A stretch of DNA of 64,000 bases. Source: Thalassotalea sediminis (GTDB lineage: Bacteria; Pseudomonadota; Gammaproteobacteria; Enterobacterales; Alteromonadaceae). Below, piece by piece: positions 20,501 to 29,291 of this stretch. The DNA is taken from contig NZ_AP027361.1 of assembly GCF_030295915.1 (NCBI RefSeq), forward strand, positions 2,976,001 through 3,040,000, written 5' to 3'. The position numbers and the translations under genes were made by a program. The notes under the pieces are model-generated. The model had not been told where the DNA came from, made no database searches, and saw nothing but the letters and a program-made list of their open reading frames with translations. The stretch's first letter is position 1, and every line of letters begins with the position of its first letter.

Positions 20501-22955
20501 TATCGCTTCCCAATCGACCATTTGTATACCACTCAATATCGCGAGCCAATTGAATGTCTTCCTCGCTTAATGCATGTTGGCTCATACCCGAAAAATCACT
20601 CTCTCGACATAAAACCAGATATTCTTCAATGTCTGTATTTGAATGAATTTCAGATCTAATTAATGCTTCAATATTTGCTCTAATAGCATCGCGATAATGG
20701 TTATATTCTAACTCTGCCGCAACTAAGGCCGCACTTCTTCTACTGTCACTAAAAACGACTAATTTATTTTTACTTTCATTAGTTTTTGAGGGGAGTTCGG
20801 ATAACGAACACATAAGTTGTTCAATGATAACTTGGTTCAGCTTTTGATAACCCGTACCCATAGTACGGATTGGAGAGTTAATTTTATCTCCTCGACTTGC
20901 CCAGTTTGTACCACAGCAAGGACAAGTAGTGGGGGGTTTTGACTGAAGACATTGGAAAACATCCACTTTTGCCCAACCTGATTTGTCCTCCTCAAAATTT
21001 TTCTTAGAATTTATTTCTCCACTAAAGCCATTAAAGGATAGAATTTCCCATCCTTTATTATTGGTTGAATCAAGATTATTTTGTTCAGCTGAAAAATGTA
21101 AATAGAGCAATACAGGGTCAATAATACGGTGATCAACGATATCATTGGAGACAAAACACATATTATTTTGTTCCATAGCATATCCGCGATAGTAAATTTC
21201 ACCACAGACTTGGCAATATAAACTGTCTAATGTAACGGTTTGAGTTTCGGGGCAATAAGCTACAGAGTTATCGTAAAGTAAATACTGATCTAGCTTGCCA
21301 CCATTTATTGTCATTGCCCGCCTGATACCAGATAAATTTTTAACAAAAATATGTTGCCGTAACTTTGCTTTACTTTGTACATTTTTGCTGTCATCTTCGC
21401 TAGAGGCTATGAAGTGAATTAAGCCATAAGCAGAATTTATATTTCCACAGAATAATTCATCAGCAATATTTTGATAACTAAATGGGGATATTGCCAAATC
21501 ATCATTTTTCAATAAAGTATCGATAGATTGACTAACTTTATTTAAAACATTTTCAAAAAGATCTGAATCATTGCCAAAACCTCTTTCCCCAAGCTTACTT
21601 TTTAATGTGTCTGCTAAATAATTAAAATCGACATCATTTGTACCATTTTGATAATAGCTTGAAAATTTATCAGCCAGCTCTCTAATTTCTTCAATGCCTG
21701 AATTAGAATAATCAATTTGTTCACCTGAAATAATATTAAAAAAATTAGATTTTTCAGGTGTGCCAAAAAACTCAGATAAAAACGTAGGATCGTATCCTTG
21801 TTGCAATTCATCCCCCTCCAGAGAGGCTGATGTGCAAATAATTCGTAATTGCTTATGTGTAGGATGCAAGCCGATATGACTTAATAACCAACGGATTGTA
21901 TATGAGATTTCACTACCAGCAGTACCGCGATAGCTGTGTAATTCATCTAGTACAAGATAAAAGACATTTTCATCGCTCTCACCCAGCCACTGACGAGTCT
22001 TATCAAATATTCCTTGTTCCTTATCTCTAATCAACATGATAGATAACATGCTGAAATTAGTGATTAATATATCTGGTGGAGTTTCTTGCATATCCCAGCG
22101 AAGCAACATTTCGCCACTATTACTGGATGGATCTTGTACTCGATGTGAAAGACTATCGTCTATATTGCCTCGCTCTTTTTCAAGTGTTGATAAGTAACGC
22201 GCACAAGATTGTAATTCTCTCCTATCACCTGGGGTGCTCTTGCCTTCAGTCAAACCATTATATTGGCCAAAAAAAACTCGATCGCCATTCAACGCTTGCT
22301 TATAAAACTGTTGAGCAAGATCACCATTAAGTGTTTTACGTAAACCTTCAATTTGATCTTGTACTAGTGCATTGAGAGGATAAACCAGTAGCGCCCTAAC
22401 AGCAGGTGTTCTGCTTACTTTTCTGTATGCTTTATACTTTTTTGGCTCATCTTGATGCCACCAAGGAGGGTTAAACGCGCCCCCTCGTCCATCCCAACGC
22501 TGCCTACCACCAGAGCCCAGTGATTCCATAAAAATATTAATTAATAAAGGCAAAACAAAGCAAAATGTCTTTCCCGAACCTGTTCCTGTAGTTACGACTA
22601 TGTGTTTTTTATCATTTATTGTTTGGGATATTGATTCAATTTGGTGCCTATAAGGCGTCTGTAATAATTCTTCAAAAATGGCTAATAGTTGATTAGATTC
22701 ATTATTATTAATATCACTTAAATTACAAAAAACTTCGCTTTTCAGATACTCAGATAGTGATGTTGGTGATAATTTATATCGAGTGATAAATTCCAATAAT
22801 GGCTCACTAAAAATAGGACTATGTTCGAAGTTTTTTAGGAACTCTTCTCTTGCATTATTAAACTCATCATCGTTGGTCTCATAAGCCGTATTTATATAAG
22901 ACAAGATATCATTTTTGATATATTTGTTAACATCTACAAATCGCTTAAAACTCAT
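17523..22955 (-). CDS. druE: DruE-like giant DEXH helicase with DUF1998 domain
   Basis: This 1810-aa protein is the signature component of Druantia anti-phage systems. Walker A TTGTGSGKT is at ~122-130, the DEXH box VLDELH at ~335-340. The helicase C-terminal half has SVTTTMEAGVDIGGL and VGRAGRRED (~1167). Zinc-ribbon-like cysteine pairs occur near 580 (CQVCGE), 680 (CPCCGT), 1028 (CDKC) and 1421 (CRDC...CEHC). The DUF1998 four-cysteine region CLSSCYRCLRSYENRLHHA is at ~1668. Helicase and DUF1998 in one chain of this size separates it from DISARM, where DrmA and DrmB are two proteins. ATG at 22955 follows AAGGA by six bases and overlaps the upstream gene by 11 bases. Confidence 0.88.
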   Translation of the reverse strand: MSFKRFVDVNKYIKNDILSYINTAYETNDDEFNNAREEFLKNFEHSPIFSEPLLEFITRYKLSPTSLSEYLKSEVFCNLSDINNNESNQLLAIFEELLQTPYRHQIESISQTINDKKHIVVTTGTGSGKTFCFVLPLLINIFMESLGSGGRQRWDGRGGAFNPPWWHQDEPKKYKAYRKVSRTPAVRALLVYPLNALVQDQIEGLRKTLNGDLAQQFYKQALNGDRVFFGQYNGLTEGKSTPGDRRELQSCARYLSTLEKERGNIDDSLSHRVQDPSSNSGEMLLRWDMQETPPDILITNFSMLSIMLIRDKEQGIFDKTRQWLGESDENVFYLVLDELHSYRGTAGSEISYTIRWLLSHIGLHPTHKQLRIICTSASLEGDELQQGYDPTFLSEFFGTPEKSNFFNIISGEQIDYSNSGIEEIRELADKFSSYYQNGTNDVDFNYLADTLKSKLGERGFGNDSDLFENVLNKVSQSIDTLLKNDDLAISPFSYQNIADELFCGNINSAYGLIHFIASSEDDSKNVQSKAKLRQHIFVKNLSGIRRAMTINGGKLDQYLLYDNSVAYCPETQTVTLDSLYCQVCGEIYYRGYAMEQNNMCFVSNDIVDHRIIDPVLLYLHFSAEQNNLDSTNNKGWEILSFNGFSGEINSKKNFEEDKSGWAKVDVFQCLQSKPPTTCPCCGTNWASRGDKINSPIRTMGTGYQKLNQVIIEQLMCSLSELPSKTNESKNKLVVFSDSRRSAALVAAELEYNHYRDAIRANIEALIRSEIHSNTDIEEYLVLCRESDFSGMSQHALSEEDIQLARDIEWYTNGRLGSDTANYELIKSVALGVDNKLVHTGWLVDKCLSSFVASAINPTGLSFPNLAENLWPLLLNKSKKRLSPEESDVHKRIKGLLTNEIRKVITDSMARDFESLGFGWLTFDRNKIPSAYQYNKEHYIGFIDTIIRFLSFYYKTRSDYSDVSGCESLPKYFTDWLKEHFSQFGLVGSAEKVSEEIKTFLEPYNVINRRFCVQFDSLYIHKPGEYFWQCDKCRAAHLFNVSDKCRTIKFRNACSGNLIKRPYKDLSERSNYYKSFQLNNRHHSPLRTAELLGHTDKDEQRTRQLLFQDIQLGKLKSLLPDNDLAKKYLGLDVLSVTTTMEAGVDIGGLKSVYMANMPPRRFNYQQRVGRAGRREDRLSLAFTFCKGQKHDEYYFSNPLLMAAEKTSPPKLDPTNTSIIQRVVNKYVLVYVIKKLVIIEALALSKVNGSETNGQLGTLQDFDNYCIDYCNGILKYRDQLIEPLNKIFTSLSREALIKHIEKVADTIATLKKVKLQSCIGKYGSQYSLSEVLALEGVFPLYGMPIRNVSLVHNNPNNAPNYAKFPIRKSIIDRTADIALSEFAPKQELIKDKKKLSCDGLAWYKREGDGIKAKPVPRSSIEPFLICRDCESLLAQGIEKCEHCSSTELFQSTGWMPEYYITNFEHRSYDGHINSVPQYIIQTTTPDLLNMENYWGACKIESNAGHITRINTNNMSGFNFKVITEDCSAKGLYKVVSEDDAVDNVVLFSRQYTDFFKLSLADIPYYFSEYRDDSDTLTAIRAAWLSAAELLKIAIMTIEDIEPNELAVGVIREQSENFPQWHIFISDTLDNGAGYASKYAESATFQTLYDFVTQSFSKDYLQSDKHNASCLSSCYRCLRSYENRLHHANLDWRLGLDLLSVMDGEYSEKINFQLYWEPILKVQIPKLLTQLLGNNPLEIMLFKGRVIYHCDGNTLIVPLHPFESRGRNKNLLFDAIKAEYPNCIVVDMCPYTFMRKPFTEKQNIAVKLRKSRY

Positions 22956-23949
22956 AACTAATCCTTATTATCGAATATCTTTCTAGTATTAATTCAACAT
23001 CATCTGAAGATATTTTTGTAACCACATAATAGCCATTTTCATGCTTAGGCCATTTAAATGATTTTGTTAACATGGCCCGTTTGAATAAAGTAGGTAGCAA
23101 TCCAAACTGTTGAGATGGAATGTATAGTTTGTTTACTTTGCTTTTATATCGCCAATATATTTTTTGGTGCATTACAGATAAAGCTAGCAAATAAGTCCAA
23201 TTACGAGAATTCATATCGTAAGTGACCATCACTCCCATTTCTTTTCTGATACATATATTACGGTAATTTCCATATAAGTGAGGCAATTGATAATATCCTT
23301 CCTCTTCAATTAAAGAGCCGTTTATGTTTATCCATTTACAAGTTTCGAAATCAAATTTTTTATAGGTGGAATATTGTGTAACCCCGTCAAAACAGTTCTC
23401 TATACTTAACTTACTTTTTACCGAACTCAGTGGTGGTAACAACAAATCTAATGTACGTTGTTCTAACCAAAATATTGAAGAATTTAGCTTTGATGCTATT
23501 CTCTTTAAAATAGCTGCACTTATGTTTATTTTGACAAGAGTTAATACTATTCCAACACCGAATTCTTTTGGAAATTCATATAATTTATGTTGGTCAAGCT
23601 GTGTTAATAGCTCACAATTTTCAAGTGAACTTATTACTTGCTCTCGAAAGCTAATATTGCCAATAACAAGGAAACTATTGCTGTCAATTTCGATAAAGCC
23701 ATTGTTGATCAAACGCCATTTCCTTAAACTATTTTCGGCTGATATTTCTACGATGCCAAAAGCTGTTAAACGGCTTAGTACCAAGCGGCGAAACTTTTTT
23801 TCTTGCTCAACTGAATAAGATGTATTTAGAAATAAAAGGACTTTACTACATAACTGATGAAATAAGCTCAAATCACCTAGTTTGTAATATGCCATCAAAT
23901 CAATCACAACATTAAGTAAATGACTATCCTTTTGAATATTCACTGGCAT
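22945..23949 (-). CDS. Uncharacterised protein in DruG position of the Druantia-like operon
   Basis: A ~334-aa soluble protein of unknown fold. Starting at the ATG at 23949 (the longer frame needs a TTG) it overlaps the upstream gene by 26 bases, and its end overlaps the helicase start by 11 bases, so expression is coupled on both sides. The N-terminal part is helical and may include a winged-helix-like segment (residues ~35-85); the C-terminal half is beta-rich and ends with DDVELILERYSIIRISYEF. The name is assigned only from position between the DruF-like and DruE-like genes; I see no catalytic motif. Confidence 0.75.
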   Translation of the reverse strand: MPVNIQKDSHLLNVVIDLMAYYKLGDLSLFHQLCSKVLLFLNTSYSVEQEKKFRRLVLSRLTAFGIVEISAENSLRKWRLINNGFIEIDSNSFLVIGNISFREQVISSLENCELLTQLDQHKLYEFPKEFGVGIVLTLVKINISAAILKRIASKLNSSIFWLEQRTLDLLLPPLSSVKSKLSIENCFDGVTQYSTYKKFDFETCKWININGSLIEEEGYYQLPHLYGNYRNICIRKEMGVMVTYDMNSRNWTYLLALSVMHQKIYWRYKSKVNKLYIPSQQFGLLPTLFKRAMLTKSFKWPKHENGYYVVTKISSDDVELILERYSIIRISYEF

Positions 23950-25750
23950 AATAGTCACCAACTTCTCTCATTTTTTCTTTTCCATAATGAGCAGTAACCC
24001 AAGGAAAAATAAGCGATTGAAACACAATAGCCATAATTTCCTTATTACTATTTCCATTTTTAGTCAAATGCTCTAATAAAAAGTCACTCTTTCTAAAAAT
24101 ATGCAAAGGAAGCTGAATTTCGATATTTTTTAATTCTTTAAAAAATTGGTGCATTTTTTGTCTTAGTTTACTTGAGCATTTGATATTTTTTTCATCTAAC
24201 CAAGTGACAAATGATTTTATAGAGACAGCACCTGATTGAGAGCATTGAGCCTGCTTTAGAAGGAAAGGAGAATTTGAACCGTCAACGCTTAGTTTCTTCT
24301 CTGGTAACCAAATAACAGGCTCATGTAAGTTATTATTCTCAATAACATTCTCATTCGAAGATATTAATATTATTTTTTCATAAGGTCGACCATAGCCAGA
24401 AGCCCTCCATACTTTTAATATAGGAAGTAAGTACCCTTCAACTAAACCTAAATCAAAATCATAGATCAATAGTATTTTGGGTTTGTTACTCTTCTCACTA
24501 AATATAAATTCAGCTCCCTCATACCAGTCATCAACAGAACTCCAAGTCGGCGATGCTGCTATTCGATAAGCATAACTGTCCCAGCCTAATGCATTTATCC
24601 AAGCATCCGCCACTTCACCATTACTAAGAACAATAACAGGAGACGATGCCAATAATGAATGGTAATTAACAGGTAGCATAGCGTTAACATCATCAAACGC
24701 CTGTGAAAATCGTTTTACAAATGTTTTCTCATCAATATTCTCTATAAGTGCTTTTTCTTTTCTATTATTAAACCACTTAAAGTGCATTGTATTAGGAGAT
24801 ACGTAATAAGGAGTGTTTACTGGTTGGTTATCTGAAGTAGCACTTTCAATCTTTTGTAATTTTTGAACGTCTCTATCCAAAGTTTTTACATGATTAGTAA
24901 ATGATTCAACATGCTCTTCAACTGAATCTGAAATATCAGAGAGTGACTCTTGGATACTAGATGTACTTTCCGAAAATTCTTTTTCTAACTTATCCATCCT
25001 AATTACGAGGTTGGATGTACTTTCCTGAATAGTTGAAAACTCTTTTTGAAAAAGTAGAGGAATTAACTTATTTATTTTTTCTTCAAAATGAATGTGATTT
25101 TCATCAAGCTTTTTAGTTTTCAACTCATAGGTGACGGATTTTTTAATCCTTGCTGGAAGTTCATTTTTAATTAAATCAAGTTTTTGAGAAAGTTCTTTTA
25201 ACCCCCTTTGTACTTCCCCTAACTCAGCATGCTTTCCAATCTCAGACAAAATCTCAGAGATGTTATTTTGACGCTCAAAAGGCCAAAGCTCATAAACTTC
25301 TGTAATTGCTTTTTCATCAACTTGAAATTCACTCGCATGTTTACATATTTCCTTTAAAATGAACATTGAGTCTATTGGCGAATCTACTTCTACTTTGACT
25401 TCTTGCATCAATGTATTAAAGGCTGAAAGTTTTTCATAAAAGTACTCGGCAATGCTTCTAAGGTACAATTCCCATGATAATTTTCGACTCACTCCGCTCT
25501 GTAGTTCTTTTAAAATGATATCTATAGCTTTTTTATGATAATTTTTTGAACCTACACGAAAACCATTTATTTCTTTCTGAAGAGATCTAGCAATTCTAGG
25601 AAAAGGTTTGTATTTACGAATATATTCTTTAAAAATATTCGAAGCTGGATGTTCTATATTTGATAATAAACAACTAATTCGTTTCCTTTCAAACTCAGAT
25701 ATTTCAATTTTCCATGCTAAGGAAGCTAATGTAATATTTTTCTGTTCCAT
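23924..25750 (-). CDS. Coiled-coil protein in DruF position of the Druantia-like operon
   Basis: A ~608-aa soluble protein. Residues ~1-185 are helical, ~190-315 form a long coiled coil (heptads around QEFSTIQESTSNLVIRMDKL-type sequence). The C-terminal ~290 residues contain an alpha/beta segment with SPVIVLSNGEVADAW and the Walker-B-like KILLIYDFDLGLVEGYLLP, but no Walker A, so it resembles an inactive ATPase or sensor domain. The start is uncertain: ATG at 25750 or GTG at 25762, neither with a strong ribosome site. DruF is assigned by order between methylase and DruG-like genes. Physical role is unknown; the coiled coil suggests a scaffold for the large helicase. Confidence 0.78.
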   Translation of the reverse strand: MEQKNITLASLAWKIEISEFERKRISCLLSNIEHPASNIFKEYIRKYKPFPRIARSLQKEINGFRVGSKNYHKKAIDIILKELQSGVSRKLSWELYLRSIAEYFYEKLSAFNTLMQEVKVEVDSPIDSMFILKEICKHASEFQVDEKAITEVYELWPFERQNNISEILSEIGKHAELGEVQRGLKELSQKLDLIKNELPARIKKSVTYELKTKKLDENHIHFEEKINKLIPLLFQKEFSTIQESTSNLVIRMDKLEKEFSESTSSIQESLSDISDSVEEHVESFTNHVKTLDRDVQKLQKIESATSDNQPVNTPYYVSPNTMHFKWFNNRKEKALIENIDEKTFVKRFSQAFDDVNAMLPVNYHSLLASSPVIVLSNGEVADAWINALGWDSYAYRIAASPTWSSVDDWYEGAEFIFSEKSNKPKILLIYDFDLGLVEGYLLPILKVWRASGYGRPYEKIILISSNENVIENNNLHEPVIWLPEKKLSVDGSNSPFLLKQAQCSQSGAVSIKSFVTWLDEKNIKCSSKLRQKMHQFFKELKNIEIQLPLHIFRKSDFLLEHLTKNGNSNKEIMAIVFQSLIFPWVTAHYGKEKMREVGDYYASEYSKG

Positions 25751-25911
25751 TTTATAACCCACACTATAATTGTTTTTGTTCCTTTACCACTTTAGAGGGT
25801 ATTCTTTTCTCTCAGCGACCAAATACATCTTCAAGTTCTAGGGGCAATTTTGAGGGGCATTTTCATTATGAAGCAATTTTCTATCACTAAATTCGCCTAA
25901 AATACTTAAGT

Positions 25912-27147
25912 TTATTTCACTGCCTTTACAGCCCCTGGTCCTTTGCCAACTCCGGGATGTTCTTGATGATTTGCTATCAAATCCAGATATTTACCTGGAA
26001 CATCACTAGTTTTAACTGTCTGACAGCTAGCTTCTCTTGCTTTTGGGATAAGCCGTAAACTTCTTCTGACTTGTCGTTTAAACACCTGACGTCTAATTTC
26101 TAACCCTAATAATTCACCTATTGCGGGAGGAACGGAATTACCAATTTGTTTATGTTGTTCTCTATAGCTTCCAAAAAACTTATAAGTATCAGGGTATGTC
26201 TGCAATCTAGCTAGCTCTCGAACAGATAAGTACCTATTTTTCCAATGAAGAGGACCTGTAGCAGGACCTGGAGAAGCAGTTATAGTCCAACTGGGTTTAT
26301 GTTTCGCAAGTTTCAACAAGAATGACCAGTAACGAGTTCTCCAGCCAAATAGTGGTAGACCTCCCATTTTTTCCGTATGCCATAGATAGTTTTTACCCTC
26401 AGGTATAGACGGGAGTAGGTCAGCCCATTTTCCTTTTAACTTAAGATCATTTTGATATATATCTGAGTCCAAATCACCTATAGCGTCCCACGCGGTACGG
26501 TAGTTAGGTAATTTTGCATTATCACTATCATCACTTTTAAATCGAGGTTCAGGAAATTTAAATTCTTCTCCATCACGACAAGCAATTATGAATATTCTTT
26601 TTCGTACTTGTGGAACCCCAAAATCAGCAGTGTTTAATGTTTCTATTACCGGTTTGAAGTTTGTACTATTTCGTTCATTAATTTTCTTAAACTCCGAAAA
26701 AATGAAATTTAAACCATCATTCTTATTTGAGTAGCCAATACCAGTTACATTTTCGATAAGTATTACTTGTGGTAGCAAATCATTTGCAACTCGCATAAAT
26801 TCGATTAAACAATTAGCTCTTGGATCATCCATCCTTGAATTATTCGGATTTGCCCAATAAGAAGATTTTGAAAATGGCTGGCAAGGTGGTCCACCAGCAA
26901 GCAAAGCAAGTTCTCCACGTTTTACTTTAGCTTCTTTCATTATTTGACTTGAGCTGATATTAAAAATATCACCTTCGCTAGATAATTTAATTTTCGGCTT
27001 GTTTAGTTTAAGTGTTTCTTGACAAATATTATCCACTTCAACGGAAAGCAAAGGATGTAAACCAGCTGTTTCAAGCCCTAAATCTAATCCACCCGAACCA
27101 GAGAAAAGAGAAATAAAACCTTGTTTTTTATTACTTAAAAGAGCCAT
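25912..27147 (-). CDS. DNA (cytosine-5) methyltransferase, DruM-like
   Basis: A 411-aa C5-cytosine methylase with the motifs in order: I (FSGSGGLDLGLETAG), IV with the catalytic Cys (GGPPCQPFSKS), VI (ILIENVTGIG), VIII (QVRKRIFIIACR), a target-recognition stretch of ~110 residues, then IX/X (RELARLQTYPDTY, QIGNSVPPAIGELLG). ATG at 27147 is chosen over an upstream TTG. It lies 160 bp before the DruF-like gene and reads in the same direction, so it probably marks host DNA for the Druantia-like system. No restriction endonuclease accompanies it. The recognition sequence cannot be read from the protein. Confidence 0.93.
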   Translation of the reverse strand: MALLSNKKQGFISLFSGSGGLDLGLETAGLHPLLSVEVDNICQETLKLNKPKIKLSSEGDIFNISSSQIMKEAKVKRGELALLAGGPPCQPFSKSSYWANPNNSRMDDPRANCLIEFMRVANDLLPQVILIENVTGIGYSNKNDGLNFIFSEFKKINERNSTNFKPVIETLNTADFGVPQVRKRIFIIACRDGEEFKFPEPRFKSDDSDNAKLPNYRTAWDAIGDLDSDIYQNDLKLKGKWADLLPSIPEGKNYLWHTEKMGGLPLFGWRTRYWSFLLKLAKHKPSWTITASPGPATGPLHWKNRYLSVRELARLQTYPDTYKFFGSYREQHKQIGNSVPPAIGELLGLEIRRQVFKRQVRRSLRLIPKAREASCQTVKTSDVPGKYLDLIANHQEHPGVGKGPGAVKAVK

Positions 27148-27260
27148 TTTATTTATAAAAACTCTTGCTATCAAAATTTATAAAGATGAGTTTTTTTGAC
27201 AAGTACTTATTTTTTCCATTCATTAATTTACTAGCTTCTTCTTTGTTATTAAGTTTATAT

Positions 27261-27875
27261 TTAATTTTTGACTTTAAGTTGTTGAGAAATATTTTTTAAT
27301 TCTTTTAATATTTCTTCATCTGTACTTAATTTAGTTTCAGGAGTTTGACTTTGAAACTTATCATACCACGAAGAAACCCTAAGCAGAGCAAGGGTTGCAG
27401 CTAGAGCCGACAGTAATGCATATATAAAAATGAAATATGAGAAGCTATACCCCGCAAGGCATAAGAATTCATAATATTCGCCAAAAAATATAACCACTGA
27501 GTTATCATTTTCTACTGAAAAAGAATACGCTTTGGCTGTTAGGCCCAGCAACATCGATAATATTTGTAATATTATAAAATGCACAAATGCTGCATTCACT
27601 TCCATATATGGCGATGCTTGACCATCATCATCTTCACCACTTATGAGCTTTCTAAAGTTATCATCCCCTATGGCTATCCACATAGCATAGCCACCTAATG
27701 AGAATCCTAATAAATTAGGCATTATAGATAAAACATCATCCCACCAATTAGTTGATGACCAATGCGGAAAAAGTACTGCTGTAATAACAACAGAAATCCA
27801 AAGATAGTAGCTTTTTATTAGGGCTGAAAAGCCACCATAAGTACGCCAATATCTATTGAGGATACTCTCGTTCAT
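27261..27875 (-). CDS. Four-helix membrane protein, RexB-like partner of the DUF4747 protein
   Basis: A 204-aa inner-membrane protein with hydrophobic segments at about residues 20-40, 50-70, 92-115 and 140-165, a conserved-looking GDDNFRKLISGEDDD loop after helix 2, and a cytosolic tail ending in a short coiled segment (STDEEILKELKNISQQL). It begins with ATG inside the ATGA that ends the upstream DUF4747 gene, so the two are translated together. Topology and order resemble lambda RexB, the abortive-infection ion channel paired with RexA, but no sequence identity is claimed. It could also be a membrane anchor without channel activity. Confidence 0.75.
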   Translation of the reverse strand: MNESILNRYWRTYGGFSALIKSYYLWISVVITAVLFPHWSSTNWWDDVLSIMPNLLGFSLGGYAMWIAIGDDNFRKLISGEDDDGQASPYMEVNAAFVHFIILQILSMLLGLTAKAYSFSVENDNSVVIFFGEYYEFLCLAGYSFSYFIFIYALLSALAATLALLRVSSWYDKFQSQTPETKLSTDEEILKELKNISQQLKVKN

Positions 27876-28765
27876 CTTCTAAACCATGTAGTCACAACAT
27901 CTTTCATTGAAGAAGCGACCCTTAGAAATAATGCAAATGCTGATTCGACATCAGGATCATAATATTCCGTTATTTTCAAAGGATGCTTAACTGTAGAGAA
28001 CTCTATAGGCTTAAAATTATGATCTTTACCTTTAATGAAAAAGCTACCATTTTTTGCAGATATATGTGCCATAGTTTCAAGATCAGTATCCATTTCAATA
28101 GATTCACCTTGAACAGCTTTAAATTTTTGTTCAAAAGTTTCTACATTTTGAGCACGCATCCTTTGCATTACTCTTCTTTCAGCATCAGCGTGATTGTCAG
28201 GATTAGGGGTCTTCACAACCATTTCTATTCTTTCTTTAAATGGTAATTTTAAAGCCTCTGATAACGCGTTAGCTTCTGGCACATGAGTAACATCAATTTT
28301 GCCGTATTTCTGAATGATAGATTCTACATTGAATAATCTACTGATAAACCGTTCGGCATTAGATGGGCCAAATGAATTTCCATCATAATATCCTTCATAA
28401 AACAAAAGATGTTGCTCAGGAAAAAAAATGTATGAGAATCGTGAAGAATTGGGTTTCAAGTTTTCAGGGATATTTACATCATCAACATCATCTTCACTAG
28501 CAAAGTCATTTGTTGAAATGTTAAACCATTGAGCATTTTTATCTATATTTGTAAATTTAAAAATATCACCCGTTATAGGTCCAGGTTCTTTCTGATCTCT
28601 ATCAACTTTATACATATTTGCCAATAGGCCATATTGATCACCTGAAATATTAACTGTGTTTTTAAGCTTAAATGTGTCTTTAAAAAGTTCTAAATACTTT
28701 TGAGGACTATGAGGCTGAATAGTGATATTTATAGCACCAACAACTAACTTCTTTTCCCTTGCCAT
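27872..28765 (-). CDS. DUF4747-like cytosolic protein, possible RexA-type sensor
   Basis: A 297-aa soluble protein whose composition and length fit the DUF4747 family, as far as I recognise it. Landmarks are AINITIQPHSPQKYLELF (N-terminal strand and helix), SRFSYIFFPEQHLLFYEGYY, GPSNAERFISRLF, then KIDVTHVPEANALSEALKL and a basic helical stretch. The strand-GPS-helix-strand order is reminiscent of lambda RexA, and the downstream gene encodes a RexB-like membrane protein through an ATGA overlap. ATG at 28765 is preceded by a good GGAG site at seven bases. Function is inferred from context as phage sensing or exclusion. Confidence 0.75.
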   Translation of the reverse strand: MAREKKLVVGAINITIQPHSPQKYLELFKDTFKLKNTVNISGDQYGLLANMYKVDRDQKEPGPITGDIFKFTNIDKNAQWFNISTNDFASEDDVDDVNIPENLKPNSSRFSYIFFPEQHLLFYEGYYDGNSFGPSNAERFISRLFNVESIIQKYGKIDVTHVPEANALSEALKLPFKERIEMVVKTPNPDNHADAERRVMQRMRAQNVETFEQKFKAVQGESIEMDTDLETMAHISAKNGSFFIKGKDHNFKPIEFSTVKHPLKITEYYDPDVESAFALFLRVASSMKDVVTTWFRR

Positions 28766-28999
28766 AATATCTCCATGTTTCGGTGTTTACTAAAATGTTT
28801 TCCTAATAAGAAATCTAACATATTTTGTTTTAGAATCATATTGCACAACACTACAAAGCCAATGTAAGGGCATGATAAGTTAAATTTTATTGACCTAGTC
28901 TAGGTATGTAATACTTAGAAATAAAAATTCACCAATATAAAACTGCACTAAAGGGCATAAAGTTTAGGTTATTAAAAACCTAGACAAATATTGTTTTAT
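28766..28999. other. AT-rich upstream region of the DUF4747 gene
   Basis: Holds the promoter region of the DUF4747/membrane pair. No gene is seen; strongly AT-rich without a clear operator. Confidence 0.4.
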
Positions 29000-29248
29000 T
29001 TACTTCAAATTATCCCTACTAACCATCCTCATATTAGGCTTTATTTCAGGAGCCACGATACAAGCCATACTAGGAAATGAAGCTGGGCCTTTCTCTTACT
29101 CATTTTGCTGAAACTGAAGTCTTTCTATAATAAACCTTACTTCTCCGCCTACTAAGCTTTCATTAAAAGCACTTGTATCTGTTCTTGCTGGTACTAGCAT
29201 GACAACTGTTGCGCCCTTTTCTGCCTCTTCTTTCGCTTTTAGGGATAG
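29000..29248 (-). pseudogene. Fragment of a phage-type DNA N6-adenine methyltransferase (Dam family)
   Basis: Translation of the minus strand gives AKEEAEKGATVVMLVPARTD followed by TSAFNESLVGGEVRFIIERLQF, the C-terminal core of phage N-6-adenine methyltransferases. It hits a stop (near 29097), and a second frame continues with KGPASFPSMACIVAPEIK, matching the family's terminal A-P-F-P-S-M region. An in-frame TAG lies just upstream at ~29249, so the N-terminal half with the DPPY motif is missing. This is therefore a truncated, frameshifted remnant, probably of an earlier prophage or island occupant. Confidence 0.65.
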
Positions 29249-29255
29249 CTATGGT

Positions 29256-29288
29256 TACAAAAAATAGAATGGAGGGTGCTCCCCCCAT
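29256..29288 (-). terminator. Terminator of the small recombinase gene
   Basis: Arms 29269-29276 and 29281-29288 pair with one mismatch around a TGCT loop. On the minus strand the stem is followed by TCTATTTTTTG. It starts just after the recombinase stop codon. Confidence 0.55.
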
Positions 29289-29291
29289 TTC

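Noticed and set aside
17523..22955. DISARM (DrmA/DrmB) as an alternative for the helicase locus
   Set aside because: Helicase and DUF1998 are fused in one 1810-aa chain, and no PLD nuclease (DrmC) is present, so Druantia fits better.
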